Shown: positions 36,772 to 46,758, counted from the stretch's first letter. The stretch is 64,000 bases of DNA from Tenebrionibacter intestinalis (GCF_016632365.1 NZ_JAEPBH010000001.1:1-64000); one strand, 5' to 3'. Notes: generated by a model not told the origin, from the letters alone. Numbers and translations: made by a program.

Positions 36772-38295
36772 TCAGTCAAGCGTCGTTGCCAGTTCGCAGA
36801 GATCGAAATATTTATGCAGCGACATCCTGTCACGATTGATTTTTTTATGGACAAGTAAATCCAGCGCCAGCGGCGTCTGATAGCGTGAGGTGCCGGACAG
36901 GCCTGCAAAGCCTGAATCAGGATCATCGCTCGTCAGTTTTTGCATCACCACTCTCATAAACTCTGTGTAATACTCCTCAGCGCTATCATATCGTTTAAGC
37001 TGCTTTAAATAGTAGTCGCAATAAAGATGGAGGCTAATATTATACTGCCTTGTCCGATTTAACCTGTCAGCATAATGATTGAGGTTATCTCCGGTATAGT
37101 CAAAGCGATATTTCCAGACGATGTTCAAATTATAGTTTGTTAACTTTCCGATAAGGTTGGGCTTGTTTTTGGCATCGTACAGGTCATAATCTTTTCTTAA
37201 CTGTTTATACGTGACAGGGGCAAAGCTATAAAGCGCCAGAAGATAGGCGATAAAAATAATATCAACAGTAGCTTTACTCAGTAATACAGCATCAATACGG
37301 TCAAGCCATTTTTTTATCGCCCGCGGCGTGGCTTCAAGCTCATCGGCAATGTAGGAAAAAATATGCGTATAGTATATTAACTCATCAGTGCTTTTATATT
37401 TTAAACCGAGCGCGTCCGCGTGTTGATAAAGTTTTTCATAGTCGAAAGTCTGGCTGACGATATTGCGTATAAAGTCGATTGTAGTTGGACGATGCAGCGT
37501 GACCGAGCGCTGAAAGAAGCGCTCCAGATAGCGCTGTGAATCAAACTCAGCGCCATAAATGGCCCGCACTGCGTGCTGGAGCTGTTCTCTGTCTGTGGCG
37601 ACAACAAAGTCAACGCCTTTCATATCAAAGATATGCTTTATTGTCTCCAGCATTTCTATGGCATAGGTTGGGCGGCAGCGGTCAAGTTCATCAATAAAAA
37701 TAAACAGCGGATAACGCCGTGCGTTTTGCACGACTGCGGCTTCAAGCCACTGACTAATGGCGGTTTTAAATTCTTCAACGGATCTCTCTGCCGCCTGGTG
37801 GGATGAGATAAGCGTCTCAACAAGTTTTTCAGTGATATCGCCTGCGGCGTCGGGATCTATCACTCCTTCACCCAGCGCTTCAATATCGACGCCGGCTTTA
37901 TTCTTAATTATTGATTTGAACAGCGTCGGCGCCACCGACTTCATTAACATCCAGGAGTGTTTGAAACCGGCGCTCTGAATGAAATGTTTGTCCGTCCCGG
38001 AAATAAGCTGATTTTTTATTTCCGAGACGACTGCGAGAAAAGTATCTTTAGCGTGATCGGTCTTCCAGGCATTAATGTAGACAGTTGGGAAAGTATGCCT
38101 GATTTCATTCATCCAGCGCTGGAGAAACCAGGTTTTACCTGTGCCCCATGCGGCGTTGAGGTTAAGGACATAACTTTGGTCTTTACCCTTTTGCGATAAA
38201 TATTGCGTCAGGAAACAGGCGTGCCTGGCCCTGTCAAGAGTATCTCCGGGATATTCGCCAAATGCTTCAGACCAGTTAAATGCTAAGTTTTCCAT
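36772..38295 (-). CDS. KAP-family P-loop NTPase
   Basis: A 507-residue NTPase of the KAP group. Walker A is NAAWGTGKT at residues 47-55 and Walker B is FIFIDELDRCRP at about 198-209, followed by FVVATDREQL (sensor-like) and RYLERFFQRSV. Between the Walker motifs is the usual long KAP insert, here without an obvious transmembrane pair; one hydrophobic stretch (IIFIAYLLALYSFAP) lies near 375. KAP NTPases include PifA of plasmid F and several phage-exclusion ATPases, but no partner gene is next to this one. It is more AT-rich than its neighbours, which suggests horizontal gain. I chose the ATG at 38293-38295 (MENLAFNW) because the preceding 57 codons look unlike protein. Confidence 0.85.
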   Translation of the reverse strand: MENLAFNWSEAFGEYPGDTLDRARHACFLTQYLSQKGKDQSYVLNLNAAWGTGKTWFLQRWMNEIRHTFPTVYINAWKTDHAKDTFLAVVSEIKNQLISGTDKHFIQSAGFKHSWMLMKSVAPTLFKSIIKNKAGVDIEALGEGVIDPDAAGDITEKLVETLISSHQAAERSVEEFKTAISQWLEAAVVQNARRYPLFIFIDELDRCRPTYAIEMLETIKHIFDMKGVDFVVATDREQLQHAVRAIYGAEFDSQRYLERFFQRSVTLHRPTTIDFIRNIVSQTFDYEKLYQHADALGLKYKSTDELIYYTHIFSYIADELEATPRAIKKWLDRIDAVLLSKATVDIIFIAYLLALYSFAPVTYKQLRKDYDLYDAKNKPNLIGKLTNYNLNIVWKYRFDYTGDNLNHYADRLNRTRQYNISLHLYCDYYLKQLKRYDSAEEYYTEFMRVVMQKLTSDDPDSGFAGLSGTSRYQTPLALDLLVHKKINRDRMSLHKYFDLCELATTLD

Positions 38296-38542
38296 CACTT
38301 TCACCAGGTTTATTATTATCCGAGGGAAGATTAACATGCTGCGCTGAAGCAGAGCGACACGCCACTGGAAAATTTGCGCGCTCGCAGCAGCAAAGCGCTG
38401 GCTTGTCCGGATATGGCCCGAAGCCGTATGGTTGAGCTGCTGTGGCGTTATATTCTGTATAAACAAAACGACGTTTTCGGCCCGAAAAGCCGGACAAATT
38501 ATTAACGGCGATCAAAGCAGCGCCCTGGCGGTGTTATTAAAA

Positions 38543-38569
38543 GAGGGCAAAACTCTGTTTTGCCCTCTT
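38543..38569 (+). repeat. Left flanking hairpin of repeat copy 3
   Basis: A 27-base segment: GAGGGCAAAAC, loop, GTTTTGCCCTC, then TT. It is repeated exactly at 38710-38736 in direct orientation. Confidence 0.9.
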
Positions 38570-38709
38570 CAGATTGTTGACAAAGAAGGAAAAAACGGGG
38601 TTTTTCCTTCTTTGTGGTAAGCAGGCGAAAATCAATGCGTTGATTTTCATTATTTTTTAATGAATTTCATTCATCCTGTCTGCGACAGGATAGGGTTTGT
38701 CAGCAGTCT
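38570..38709 (+). repeat. Dispersed stem-loop repeat, copy 3 (140 bp)
   Basis: It begins CAGATTGTTGACAAAG and ends GTCAGCAGTCT. Stem I is ACAAAGAAGGAAAAA with TTTTTCCTTCTTTGT, stem II is GAAAATCAA-TGCG-TTGATTTTC and stem III is ATCCTGTC-TGC-GACAGGAT. It is exactly as long as copy 4 and mostly identical to it. Both flanks carry the same 27-base hairpin. Confidence 0.9.
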
Positions 38710-38736
38710 GAGGGCAAAACTCTGTTTTGCCCTCTT
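38710..38736 (+). repeat. Right flanking hairpin of repeat copy 3
   Basis: An exact direct repeat of 38543-38569, joined without a gap to the end of the element. Confidence 0.9.
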
Positions 38737-38789
38737 TCGTCCCCCTTTAACGCCGCCCTCGCAGCGGCGTTTGTTTTATGTTTACAGGG

Positions 38790-41279
38790 TTACGCGCCCA
38801 CTGGCACCGCGTGTGCGGTATTTTCCAGCGCAGGCCCCTGATATTTTTCAATCTCCAGTTGCGCCATATGGCCGCAGTTGCCCTGGGCGAGGCTGGAAGA
38901 GCCGATATCAAAGGTCAGGCAGTTAACATTACCGTTTTTGCACAGGGAACCTGGTTCTGCCGGGTTCGCCGGGTCAAACCACGCGCCTTCGCTGATGCGT
39001 ACTACGCCGGGGCGTACATCGGGAGTGACCTTTGCGCCTACCAGAATTTGCCCGCGGTCGTTAAACGCGCGCACCAAATCACCGTCGGCGATGCCGCGTA
39101 GGCTGGCGTCGTCAGGGTTAATCCAGATAGCTTCGCGATCCGCTACGGCGTATTTCTTGCGCAGCGGCGTATTGTCAAGCTGCGAATGCAGACGATTAAC
39201 CGGGTGAGCGGTGTTCAGCGAGAGCGGATATTTTTGCGCCTGCGGTCCCTGATACCACTCATGCGGCGGCATCCATCCCGGTATACCGCGACAGTCGTCA
39301 TAGCCCATTTTTTCTACGGTGTCGGAATAGATTTCTATCTTGCCGGATGGCGTGCCGAGCGGGTTAAGCAGCGGGTTTTCGCGGAAATCTGCGAAGCGCA
39401 CCCACTGTTTATTCTGCTCCGGTACCGGGAAGCGAATATAGTTATTGGATGCCCAGAACATATCAAACGGCGGCAGCGCCACGCGCGCGTCGCGCGCCTG
39501 CGCTTTCATGTCGTCGTACATGCCCTTAAGCCACTGCATTTCATTTTTGCCGTTGCTGTAGGCCTCAAGGACGCCCAGTTTTTCCGCCAGCCCGGCAAAG
39601 ATATCAAAATCATTGCGCGACTCATGCTGCGGCGGCACGCACTGATGCATCGGGAAAACGTAAAGCTGAGAATAATCGCCGCCCATTTCCATATCGTTGC
39701 GTTCGTAGCTGGTGGTTGCAGGCAGCACAATATCGGCATGCTTTGCGGTGGCCGTCCAGTAGGGTTCGTTAACAACGATAGTCTGCGGACGCTGCCAGGC
39801 TTTTACCAGGTTATTCGTATCCTGATGCTGATGGAAAGTGTTTCCGCCAGCCACGTAGACCATTTTTACGTCGGGGTAGGTGACTCTCGCCCCGTTAAAA
39901 TTAATGGTTTTGCCGGGGTTTGCCAGGCAATCGGCAATACGCGCGACGGGGATAGAGGCCGGGGCGTTCTTCGGCGCTTTACCGGCTGAAATACCGGCCA
40001 GTATGCCGCCACGCGCGGTGGGGCTACCCCCGGAGGAGTAGTGATAGCTGAAACCAAAACCGCCGCCCGGCAGGCCAATCTGGCCGAGCATCGCAGCCAG
40101 CGTGACCAGCAGCCAGTGCGGCTGTTCGCCGCGGTGCTGGCGCTGGATGCCCCAGCCCGCCATAATCATGGTGCGCTGCTTCGCCATCTCACGCGCCAGT
40201 TCGCGCAGCGTATTGGCATCAATGCCGCAAATTGCCGCTGCCCAGTCAGCGTCTTTCACCACGCCGTCTTCCTTACCGGTGAGATAGGCTTCAAATTTGT
40301 CAAAGCCGACCGTATACGTCTTCAGGAAGTCGGCGTCATGCAGTTTTTCCGCCAGCAGGGTGTGGGCAATACCGATAATCATTGCGCTATCGGTGTACGG
40401 GCGCGGCGCGATCCAGTGGGCTTTCAGATCGCGTGCGGATTCGTTGTAGATTGGGTCAATGCTGATGATGCGGGTGCCTTTTTTCTTCAGTGCCTCAAAG
40501 CCCGCCAGCCCTTCGTGATCGGGCATATTCCAGCTATTTTTCAGCGTAATGAGCGGATTGCAACCCCACAGCACAACCAGTTTGCTGTTTTCGATAACGT
40601 TAGGCCAGGCGGTCTGTTGTTCATAAACTTCCATTGAACCGACAACGTGCGCCATGATGACCTGCGCTGCCCCGGTGGAGTAGTCGCCAGAGTAGTCGCC
40701 AAAGCCGCCGGTAAGGTTTAATAGCCGGTGGAGCAGGGTACGGCTGTTGTGCAGCATACCGACGCTTTTCCAGCCATAAGAGCCCGCGTAGATAGCCTGT
40801 GGGCCGTGCTCTTTTTGCAGGCGGGTGATTTGTTCGCTTACAAGCGTCAGAGCTTTATCCCAGCTTACGCGTACCCATTCATCACGCCCGCGCAGCTCCG
40901 GCTTGCAATTCAGCGGGCCGCCTTCAAGCCAGCTTTTGCGCACCATCGGGTATTTCACGCGGTTCGGCGCGTGAACCTGATGCGGCGCCATCGTGATAAG
41001 CTCATTCGGCGCCGGATCGTCCTGGATGGGTTTCACATCCACCATTCGGCCATCCTGAACAAGGGCTTCAAACGCGCCCCAGTGTGCGCCGGTAAGGATG
41101 CCTTGCTGCGCCTGGCGCAGGGCGACAAACTGCGGCAGCGCCTGGCTGATTGCCTGTGCCAGCGCGGATTTCGGCCACAGGCCGCAGAGCAGCGGCACGC
41201 TCATCAGCGCGGCAGCGCCGGTCAGAAAACGGCGGCGACTAAGCGGTATGGCCTCGTTGGTCATGGTTTTATTTTTCAT
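38790..41279 (-). CDS. torZ: TMAO/biotin-sulfoxide reductase, TorZ/TorA type
   Basis: A periplasmic molybdopterin enzyme that uses trimethylamine N-oxide or related N- and S-oxides as electron acceptor. A Tat signal (SRRRFLTG, hydrophobic stretch, ALAQA) opens the protein. The DMSO reductase family layout follows: LTGAHWGAFEALVQDGR, YPMVRKSWLEGG, GDYSTGAAQVIM with the molybdenum-ligand serine, AGWGIQRQHRGEQPHW and a C-terminal IEKYQGPALENTA. There is no N-terminal iron-sulfur cluster, as expected. It is 829 residues. The gene follows a pentaheme cytochrome gene with 12 bases between them. TorA versus TorZ cannot be decided with confidence, and no torD chaperone gene is in the window. Confidence 0.88.
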   Translation of the reverse strand: MKNKTMTNEAIPLSRRRFLTGAAALMSVPLLCGLWPKSALAQAISQALPQFVALRQAQQGILTGAHWGAFEALVQDGRMVDVKPIQDDPAPNELITMAPHQVHAPNRVKYPMVRKSWLEGGPLNCKPELRGRDEWVRVSWDKALTLVSEQITRLQKEHGPQAIYAGSYGWKSVGMLHNSRTLLHRLLNLTGGFGDYSGDYSTGAAQVIMAHVVGSMEVYEQQTAWPNVIENSKLVVLWGCNPLITLKNSWNMPDHEGLAGFEALKKKGTRIISIDPIYNESARDLKAHWIAPRPYTDSAMIIGIAHTLLAEKLHDADFLKTYTVGFDKFEAYLTGKEDGVVKDADWAAAICGIDANTLRELAREMAKQRTMIMAGWGIQRQHRGEQPHWLLVTLAAMLGQIGLPGGGFGFSYHYSSGGSPTARGGILAGISAGKAPKNAPASIPVARIADCLANPGKTINFNGARVTYPDVKMVYVAGGNTFHQHQDTNNLVKAWQRPQTIVVNEPYWTATAKHADIVLPATTSYERNDMEMGGDYSQLYVFPMHQCVPPQHESRNDFDIFAGLAEKLGVLEAYSNGKNEMQWLKGMYDDMKAQARDARVALPPFDMFWASNNYIRFPVPEQNKQWVRFADFRENPLLNPLGTPSGKIEIYSDTVEKMGYDDCRGIPGWMPPHEWYQGPQAQKYPLSLNTAHPVNRLHSQLDNTPLRKKYAVADREAIWINPDDASLRGIADGDLVRAFNDRGQILVGAKVTPDVRPGVVRISEGAWFDPANPAEPGSLCKNGNVNCLTFDIGSSSLAQGNCGHMAQLEIEKYQGPALENTAHAVPVGA

Positions 41280-41291
41280 TGTGTTGACTCC

Positions 41292-42449
41292 TTACGGGTT
41301 CGCCTTATTTTGCGTTTTCATATCGCTGGCGTGCTGCTGCGCATACTGAGTGAGTACGCGTAGCTGCTCCTGAGTCAGCGAGGTTCGCGGCGCCATGCCT
41401 TTTACGACGCCGATCCACTGGTTGGCGTTAAATCTGTCAAGTGCGGTCAGGCCGTGGCAACCGGTGCAGTTGGTGGACATCATGTCGGCGGCGTAATGCC
41501 AGATTTTTTCTTTATCATCAATAAGCTGTGCTTTTGGTACCCACACGCGCAGCGCCACGCTGTGCCAGATAAGTCCGGTATCGGCGTCGGTAACGGTGCT
41601 TAGCGTTTTAATCTGCGCACGGGCCTGTTCATCGAGCAGAAGGCTGAGGATGCGTTTACCCTGTGCGGCGTAAAACACTTCGCTAACGCCATCCTGCTGC
41701 CAGCCTTGAATATCCGCTTCCACCATGTCGCCTTCGCGATTTACTACTTTTAGTTCGGTAGACGGCATCAGGCTGCCGGCGTTGTGTTGCTTGACGTCAG
41801 CGCTAAGCCAGAACGGCTGGGTGGAAATGGCGTACAGGGTAGTGGCATTACCCGGAGTCAGCGCGGCGGCGCGGGTGAGTTCGCCGGCGCCGGCTGCGGC
41901 AAGGCTGCTCATATCCGGAAGCATGTGTGCAACGCCTTTATGGCAGTCGATGCAGGTTTCGCCGTTTTTAATCGCGACCGGATGCTGTTGACGCGCTTCG
42001 GGGCGCTGCGCCAGTACGTCCATCGCTTCAAAACTATGGCAGGAGCGACAGGTTGCGGAATCGCTGTCTTTGAGGGTTTTCCATACGCTCTGGGCCATCT
42101 CCAGTTTGTGGGCTTCATATTTCTCCGGCGTGTCGATTTTGCCGGTCATTTCTCCCCAGACATCCTTAAGCGCCATGACTTTGGTCTTCAGGTAGCTCAC
42201 GGGCTGGTGAGGTACGTGACAATCAGCGCATTCGGCGCGTATGCCTTTGGTGTTCTGGAAGTGAATGCTGCCCTGATATTCGGCGAGCGGTTGTTGCATG
42301 GAGTGGCAGGAAACGCAGAATTCGGTGTCACTGGTTTTGTGCATAACGGTGGCGGTGCCAGCAAGCAGTGCTGCGCCCAGCAGTAGCCCGGCAAGTAACA
42401 CCCACAACCATCCCCAGCGACGCGCTCTAAAGGGGGTTTGTTTGCTCAT
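41292..42449 (-). CDS. torY: Pentaheme c-type cytochrome, TorY/TorC type
   Basis: Transfers electrons from menaquinol to the periplasmic TMAO reductase. An N-terminal anchor helix follows the basic start (residues about 10-32). Five CxxCH heme sites are visible: CVSCH, CADCH, CRSCH and CIDCH in the NapC/NirT-like half, and CTGCH in the C-terminal domain that is typical of TorC and TorY. It is 385 residues (TorC 390, TorY 366 in E. coli). It is first in a two-gene operon with the reductase. Confidence 0.9.
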   Translation of the reverse strand: MSKQTPFRARRWGWLWVLLAGLLLGAALLAGTATVMHKTSDTEFCVSCHSMQQPLAEYQGSIHFQNTKGIRAECADCHVPHQPVSYLKTKVMALKDVWGEMTGKIDTPEKYEAHKLEMAQSVWKTLKDSDSATCRSCHSFEAMDVLAQRPEARQQHPVAIKNGETCIDCHKGVAHMLPDMSSLAAAGAGELTRAAALTPGNATTLYAISTQPFWLSADVKQHNAGSLMPSTELKVVNREGDMVEADIQGWQQDGVSEVFYAAQGKRILSLLLDEQARAQIKTLSTVTDADTGLIWHSVALRVWVPKAQLIDDKEKIWHYAADMMSTNCTGCHGLTALDRFNANQWIGVVKGMAPRTSLTQEQLRVLTQYAQQHASDMKTQNKANP

Positions 42450-42681
42450 AATTGTCCTTAAAAACGTAAAACGCCGACGAATGCGCTATTACCGTCGTAG
42501 CACGGCGCAGAGTCGGTATAACCTGGAAGGGGTAATCATAAAGAGTAATAAAAAACGCAGGTGAAAAATTTGGTTTTTTCTAAGGTTTCTTTGATTTAAA
42601 CGGGGAAAAACGTTGTATTAAGAATAATATAGCGGTAAGGAGACAGGGGCGAAGCCCCTGTTAATAGTAAACGGCAGCGCT

Positions 42682-44415
42682 TTACATGCGCTCAACGGTT
42701 TCGATGCCCAGGGTATCCAGCCCCAGCTTCAGCGTCTTAGCCGTCAACAGCGCCAGCTTAAGGCGGCTTTGGCGTACCGCATCGCTTTCGGCGCTGAGGA
42801 TAGGGCAATGTTCATAGAATCCGGAGAACAGGCCCGCCAGATCGTAAAGGTAGGCGCACATCACATGCGGCGTGCCATCGCGGGCGACGACGTTCAGCGT
42901 TTCTTCAAACTGCAACAGGCGCGCAGCCAGCGCCGCTTCGCGATCTTCGTTGATAATGACCGGCGACGTCAGCGCGCTTTCTTCAATGCCTGCTTTACGA
43001 AAGACCGACAGTACACGCGTATAGGCATATTGCATATACGGCGCCGTATTGCCTTCGAATGCCAGCATATTATCCCAGTCGAAAACGTAGTCAGTGGTGC
43101 GGCTCTTTGATAAATCCGCATATTTCACCGCGCCGATGCCTACCGCATGGGCAAGGTTTTCCAGCTCGGCGGCGTTCATCTCCGGGTTTTTCTGCGCGAC
43201 CAGCCTGCGGGCGCGCTCCATCGCTTCGTCCAGCAGTTCGGAGAGTTTGATGGTGCCGCCCGCGCGAGTTTTGAACGGCTTGCCGTCTTTGCCCAGCATC
43301 ATGCCGAACATATGGTGCTCCAGCGGCACGGATTGCGGCACGTAGCCTGCCTTGCGAACAATAGTCCACGCCTGCATCAGGTGCTGGTGCTGGCGTGAGT
43401 CAATATAGTAAAGCACGCGGTCGGCGTGCAGTGTTTCATAACGGTATTTAGCGCACGCGATATCGGTAGTGGTATACAGGTAGCCGCCATCCTTTTTCTG
43501 GATGATGACCCCCATCGGCTCGCCGTCTTTATTTTTGTATTCGTCAAGGAACACGACGGTCGCGCCCTCGCTTTCAACCGCCAGCCCCTTTGCTTTAAGA
43601 TCGGCCACAATGCCGGGCAGCATCGGGTTATACAGGCTTTCGCCCATTACATCGTCGCGGGTTAGCGTGACGTTGAGGCGCTGGTAGGTGAGCTGGTTTT
43701 GCGTCATGGTGATATCGACCAGCTTACGCCACATCTGGCGGCAGTACTCATCGCCGCTCTGCAGTTTGACTACGTAGCCGCGCGCGCGCGCGGCGAAGGC
43801 TTCGTCTTCATCGTAGTTTTTCTTGGCCTCACGGTAAAAGGCCTCAAGATCCGCCAGCGCCATTTCACCGGCGTTTTCATTTTGCTGCTTTTCCAGATAG
43901 GCGATCAGCATGCCGAACTGAGTGCCCCAGTCGCCTACGTGGTTCGCGCGAATAACGTTATGGCCCAGGAAGCTCAGAGTACGCACGGTGGCATCGCCGA
44001 TGATAGTGGAACGCACGTGGCCGACGTGCATCTCTTTTGCCACATTTGGCGCGGAATAGTCCACCACAATGGTCTGTGGACGGGAGACTTTCGCTATGCC
44101 GACGCGTTCGCAGGCGACGGCGGCGTTAACCTGGTTTGCCAGGAAGACCGGATCGAGGAATATATTAATAAAACCGGGGCCGGCAATTTCCACACGCGCG
44201 GCAATGTCGGTGAGATCCAGCAGCGCCACTACCTGCTCAGCTAGCTGTCGCGGGGCCATGCCCATTTTTTTTGCGATCGCCATGACGCCGTTGGCCTGAT
44301 AGTCGCCGAACTGCGGCTTTGCTGACTGACGAACCTGAGGTTCGCAATCGGCGCTCGCGCCTGCGGCAATTAACGCCTGACTGACTTTATCTGAGAGAAG
44401 AGCCTGAATATTCAC
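42682..44415 (-). CDS. argS: Arginyl-tRNA synthetase ArgS
   Basis: Charges tRNA-Arg. It is 577 residues, as in E. coli. An N-terminal additional domain (residues 1-110) is followed by [24 protein letters not shown] with the class I HVGH motif, the catalytic core with [22 protein letters not shown], and a DALR anticodon domain ending LGIETVERM. In E. coli the flhE-flhA-flhB side adjoins this gene; here the torYZ pair does. Confidence 0.96.
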   Translation of the reverse strand: MNIQALLSDKVSQALIAAGASADCEPQVRQSAKPQFGDYQANGVMAIAKKMGMAPRQLAEQVVALLDLTDIAARVEIAGPGFINIFLDPVFLANQVNAAVACERVGIAKVSRPQTIVVDYSAPNVAKEMHVGHVRSTIIGDATVRTLSFLGHNVIRANHVGDWGTQFGMLIAYLEKQQNENAGEMALADLEAFYREAKKNYDEDEAFAARARGYVVKLQSGDEYCRQMWRKLVDITMTQNQLTYQRLNVTLTRDDVMGESLYNPMLPGIVADLKAKGLAVESEGATVVFLDEYKNKDGEPMGVIIQKKDGGYLYTTTDIACAKYRYETLHADRVLYYIDSRQHQHLMQAWTIVRKAGYVPQSVPLEHHMFGMMLGKDGKPFKTRAGGTIKLSELLDEAMERARRLVAQKNPEMNAAELENLAHAVGIGAVKYADLSKSRTTDYVFDWDNMLAFEGNTAPYMQYAYTRVLSVFRKAGIEESALTSPVIINEDREAALAARLLQFEETLNVVARDGTPHVMCAYLYDLAGLFSGFYEHCPILSAESDAVRQSRLKLALLTAKTLKLGLDTLGIETVERM

Positions 44416-44628
44416 CGGGATACCTTACGTGTGCTGCGCCTGAATGGGGCGTACAGAGTAAAAAAATAAGAGCGGAAGTATACTGCATTTCAGCCCAGGC
44501 GTCAGCATACGCACGCTGTGGCGCGCGCCCGGTAAGGCGTATTAGGCGCGTTGATACGGCCCGGCGCTGGCGGCGCGTTGCCAGTAGAGGTAGATTAGCG
44601 GGGGTTTATCGCCGCAGGAGTAATAATA

Positions 44629-45195
44629 GTGAACTGGCAAGACGTTGAAGAACTACAGGATTTGGTTGCGGATCTACCGCGCTTTGCCCGGGCGCTGGCA
44701 CAGCTTGCCGGCCGCGTAGGGCTGGATATGTCTGCGCTGAATGCCGATCATATTTCGCTGCGTTGTCATCAGAACGCGACAGCCGAACGCTGGCGGCGCG
44801 GTTTTTTACGCTGCGGCGATCTGTTCAGTGAGAGCACGATAGGCGGTCGCCCCATCTGCCTGTTTCGTTTGCCGGAGCCAGTATGCGTGGCGCACTGGCG
44901 TTTTACGTTAATTGAACTGCCCTGGCCGGGAGAGAAGCTCTATCCCCACGAAGGTTGGGAGCATATCGAAATTGTGTTGCCGGGGACGCCGCAGACGCTT
45001 AATGCCCGGGCGCTTGCGCTACTTAGCGACGAAGGGCTGAGCCAGCCGGGGCTGTCAGTAAAAACCCGCTCGCCGAAAGGCGAAAAAGAGCGGTTGCCGA
45101 ACCCGACGCTTGCCGTGACTGACGGCAGCGTTACGATTAAATTTCATCCGTATGCGCTGGAAGAGGTGGTCGCCAGTGAACGGGCGTCGCTGTAG
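44629..45195 (+). CDS. yecM: VOC-fold protein YecM
   Basis: A 188-residue protein matching E. coli YecM: LNADHISLRCHQNATAERWRRGF, GRPICLFRL, ELPWPGEKLYPHEGWEHIEIVLPG and LPNPTLAVTDGSVTIKFHP. The fold resembles metal-dependent isomerases, with histidines at HIS and HEGWEH, but no reaction is known. The GTG start follows GCAGGAG. It is divergent from argS, as in E. coli. Confidence 0.93.
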   Translation: MNWQDVEELQDLVADLPRFARALAQLAGRVGLDMSALNADHISLRCHQNATAERWRRGFLRCGDLFSESTIGGRPICLFRLPEPVCVAHWRFTLIELPWPGEKLYPHEGWEHIEIVLPGTPQTLNARALALLSDEGLSQPGLSVKTRSPKGEKERLPNPTLAVTDGSVTIKFHPYALEEVVASERASL

Positions 45196-45617
45196 CGTAA
45201 GGCTGGTCGCTTACGGTTAAGTGAGGGGTTTGTACACGTAAAGCACGTTGCCAAAGGGGGCATCAACGGCAAACGGGCAAACCGGGCCTGCGCGGCGCAC
45301 TTTGCAAACGCCGGCGAAAGCGCAAAGTCATCATTGCTTCGCGGTATGCGCCTTTCGGTCATCTGCCCGCAGCCGGCCTGTTCCGATGCTCTGTCTTGTT
45401 TCGCCTTAGCCCGCCATCCTGGGGCGTCTTACCCTGTTTTCGCCTGCGGTTCGCCGGTTTCAGCGCGCGTCAGTTCATTATTCGGGCCTTAACGTTTGTA
45501 TTAACAGGAATCGTTATGCCCGGGCGTGCTTAACTGAGCGGCATTACGTCGCGCTAGCAGGGGAGGAAGTTATGCCTGCGGGCGTGGCGCAATGCTTTTG
45601 TCGCGGCCGGGGATTGT
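45196..45617. other. Gene-free stretch between yecM and the PatB-like pseudogene
   Basis: The sequence is GC-rich, with no recognisable frame, repeat or RNA. Confidence 0.45.
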
Positions 45618-46758
45618 TTAGCGGGATGCGGCGAGCGTTCGCAGGCGCGCTAGCGCTTCGTTAAGCGTGGCGCGGGTGCAGCCGAAGTTAAAGCGTACAA
45701 ACTGCGGTTCGCCAAATTCTGCGCCCGCAGACACGCCCAGCCCGGCGCGGTGAAAAAGCGCCGCCGGATTGTCCGAACCCAGGCCGCTGGCGTCTATCCA
45801 GCCAGGATAGCTGGCCTGCGGCACGGTCATTTTTAACCCCGGAATCGTTTCTACTGCGGCGCACAGCCTGTCACGATTACCGCGTAAATAAATGAGTAGT
45901 TCTTTGAGCCAGGGCTTACCGTCCTGCCATGCCGCGGCGGCGGCGGTGAGCGCCAGGATGTCTGTGCCAGGAACAATCCCTGCCCGGGCGGCGCGAAAAC
46001 GCGCGCGTAGGTCGGGGTCAGGAATGATGGCCACAGACGCGCCGAGGCCGGCGATATTGTAGGTTTTTGACGGCGACATCAGCGTAATGCTGCGCCGGGC
46101 GGCCTCTTCGCCCAGCATGGCAAAAGGCAAATGCCGGGCGTTTTCATCCAGCGCCAGATCGCAGTGAATTTCATCGGAGTAAACAATCAGGTTATAGCGC
46201 TGCGCAAACGCCAACTGTTCTTCCAGCTCTTCACGCGTATAGACCGTGCCGGCGGGGTTCTGCGGGTGGCAGAGCATCAGCAGTTTTTTCATTTCCGCGC
46301 AACTGCGGCGTCAGTGCGGCATAATCTACAACCCAGCGGCCGCTGCGTAAAACAAGCGGCGCATTAAGCTGCCCGCGTCCGGCCAGTGCGGCCGCCTGGC
46401 GAAACGGCGGATAAATCGGCGCTGGGGCGATAGTGACCTCATTTTGCGCCGTGAAAGCGCGCACGCACAGATTAAGCCTCGTCACGACGCCTGGCAGGAA
46501 AACCAGCCACTGTGGCAGGATGTGCCAGCCGTATTGCCGTTCACAATGCGCAATGGCGGCATCGGCAAAGGCCGATGGCGATGCGCCATAGCCGAAAACG
46601 CCATGCTCAATGCGTTTTTGCAGCGCAGCGATAATGCACGGCGGTGAACGGTAATCCATATCCGCAACCCACAGCGCCAGCACGTCTGGCGCAAATTTAT
46701 TCCATTTTATGCTGTCGCTGTGGCGGCGATCGACAGGTTCGTCAAAGTTGAAGGCCAT
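45618..46758 (-). pseudogene. PatB/MalY-type PLP C-S lyase or aminotransferase, frameshifted
   Basis: Two overlapping minus-strand frames encode one fold type I aminotransferase. The first (46758-46231) has the PatB/MalY opening FNFDEPVDRRHSDSIKWN, LWVADMDY and FGYGA. The second (46292-45618) has CHPQNPAGTVYTREEL, DEIHCDLAL, the PLP lysine in MSPSKTYNIAGL and a C-terminal FNFGCTR. Removing one A from the run of six at about 46286-46291 restores a continuous protein (GNEKLLMLCHPQNP) of about 379 residues. It is therefore a recent single-base lesion, a sequencing error, or a slippage site. Members cleave cystathionine or cysteine conjugates. Confidence 0.85.

Larger units (their letters stand above)
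38296..38789. other. Intergenic stretch with the best-preserved repeat copy
   Basis: There is no gene. It contains two identical hairpins at 38543-38569 and 38710-38736, the repeat between them, and another stem (AACGCCGC with GCGGCGTT, 38749-38771) followed by TGTTTT. Confidence 0.6.

Noticed and set aside
39186-41363. Several plus-strand frames of 200-270 codons
   Set aside because: All are antisense to the TorZ-type reductase and its cytochrome; composition shadows only.
44520-44560. REP-like segment (CCGGTAAGGCGTATTAGGCG)
   Set aside because: Too degenerate, and no stem of useful length forms.
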